In this document: piece after piece, positions 63,436 to 64,000 of the stretch
Layout of the letters: every line of letters begins with the position of its first letter
How positions within the stretch are numbered: position 1 is the first letter of the stretch
Source of the DNA: QHXQ01 sp045807745
Lineage (GTDB): Bacteria; Acidobacteriota; Blastocatellia; Pyrinomonadales; Pyrinomonadaceae
NCBI GenBank assembly: GCA_045807745.1
Contig: JBJMGT010000019.1
Span: 74,135-138,134, forward strand
DNA length: 64,000 nt
Direction of reading: 5' to 3'
Made by a program: the position numbers and the translations under genes
The notes under the pieces: generated by a model
What the model was told of the DNA's origin: nothing
Database searches by the model: none
Seen by the model: the letters and a program-made list of their open reading frames with translations, nothing else

Positions 63436-64000
63436 TCAACCACGCGTCAACTGCCGGTACTTAATCCGATGCGGCTGATCGGCGGCCGTGCCGAGGCGCG
63501 CGCGGCGGTCGGCTTCGTACTCGGAATAGTTGCCTTCAAACCAGACGACGCGGCTGTCGCCTTCGAAGGCGAGGATGTGTGTGGCGATGCGGTCGAGAAA
63601 CCAGCGGTCGTGGCTGATGACGACCGCGCAGCCGGCGAAATTTTCCAGCGCCGCTTCGAGCGCGCGCATCGTGTTGATGTCAAGATCGTTCGTCGGCTCG
63701 TCCAATAGCAGGACGTTCGCGCCTTCTTTCAGCATCTTCGCCAGATGCACGCGGTTGCGCTCGCCGCCGGAGAGCGCGCCGACCTTCTTCTGTTGATCTG
63801 ACCCGGCGAAGTTGAAGCGCGCAACGTAAGCGCGCGAGTTCACTTGTTTCGTGCCCAGATTGATCAAGTCTGTGCCGCCCGTTATCTCTTCCCAGATCGT
63901 CTTCTGCGGATCGAGCGTGCGGCTTTGATCCACGTAGCCGAGCGTGACCGTCTCGCCGACGCGAATTGTGCCCGCGTCCGGTTGTTCCTGCTCTGTGATC
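63436..64000 (-). CDS. ettA: Energy-dependent translational throttle protein EttA, C-terminal part
   Basis: The frame stays open to the window edge (residues ITEQEQPDAGTIRVGETVTLG before an internal GTG), so this is the last ~187 residues of an ABC-F protein. LSGGERNRVHLAKMLKEGANVLLLDEPTNDLD is the signature and Walker B of the second ATPase domain; VVISHDRWFLDRIATHI and AFEGDSRVVWFEGNYSEYEADRRARLG follow. The end RIKYRQLTRG matches EttA rather than Uup or drug-resistance ABC-Fs. EttA binds the ribosomal E site and responds to ADP/ATP ratio. Confidence 0.9.
   Translation of the reverse strand, partial: ITEQEQPDAGTIRVGETVTLGYVDQSRTLDPQKTIWEEITGGTDLINLGTKQVNSRAYVARFNFAGSDQQKKVGALSGGERNRVHLAKMLKEGANVLLLDEPTNDLDINTMRALEAALENFAGCAVVISHDRWFLDRIATHILAFEGDSRVVWFEGNYSEYEADRRARLGTAADQPHRIKYRQLTRG

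Overview
The window is a GC-rich, densely coded bacterial chromosome segment with no rRNA, tRNA or CRISPR that I can recognise. Its style suggests an Acidobacteriota genome, perhaps Blastocatellia: a large MacB/FtsX-type permease of the ADOP kind, many secreted peptidases (S8, M28, M61), a YncE-propeller/phosphoesterase fusion, Ser/Thr kinases in unusual fusions, an orphan ExbD and TPR lipoproteins. This placement is inference from gene content; no marker gene is present.

Layout. 1-2.2 kb: 3' part of an ADOP-type permease. 2.4-2.9 kb: DUF1801 protein. 3.1-5.9 kb (minus): a relatively AT-rich two-gene unit, a Ser/Thr kinase fused to a TIM-barrel domain with a tRNA-guanine-transglycosylase-like Cys motif, followed by a putative PD-(D/E)XK nuclease whose core is interrupted by a winged helix. 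This is the strongest candidate for an undescribed system. 6.1-7.3 kb: secreted OB-fold protein. 7.5-9.6 kb: DUF485 plus acetate symporter. 9.8-12.4 kb: hybrid histidine kinase. 12.5-15.2 kb: ABC-2 permease, EEP phosphodiesterase and ABC ATPase in one operon. 15.3-22.5 kb: a polyphosphate/nucleotide neighbourhood (CHAD, Ppx/GppA-HD, two tandem thymidylate-kinase-like proteins, an Ap4A-hydrolase-like phosphatase, and divergently a CBS protein, SixA and PPK2). 22.6-29 kb: a 1285-residue kinase/AAA regulator, then crotonase and acyl-CoA synthetase. 29-36.7 kb: radical SAM protein, secreted mono-haem protein, phytanoyl-CoA dioxygenase family protein, subtilase with a VLLGDG repeat, and an apparently truncated GNAT. 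36.7-48 kb: ExbD, then a minus-strand carbohydrate run (GH57/DUF3536, GlgB, phosphofructokinase) continuing into the phosphoesterase fusion and an M28 peptidase. 48-54.4 kb: small proteins, PhzF, an ERF/Rad52-like protein, a tyrosine phosphatase, an M61 peptidase and RNase Z. 54.7-57.9 kb: zwf and gnd (oxidative pentose phosphate pathway). 58-60.1 kb: two TPR lipoproteins. 60.1-62.65 kb: an accessory patch with an AT-richer DUF4062-TPR gene and a 2OG-Fe(II) oxygenase flanked by two integron attC-like sites. The window ends with an SDR and the 3' part of ettA.

Two repeat phenomena cut across the genes. Several intergenic spacers hold long inverted repeats built from heptamers or CTTTGCG-type units. 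One copy lies inside the 5' coding end of the phosphoesterase gene, where its two arms encode the basic and the hydrophobic parts of the signal peptide. Another runs directly into the start codon of the large kinase/AAA gene.
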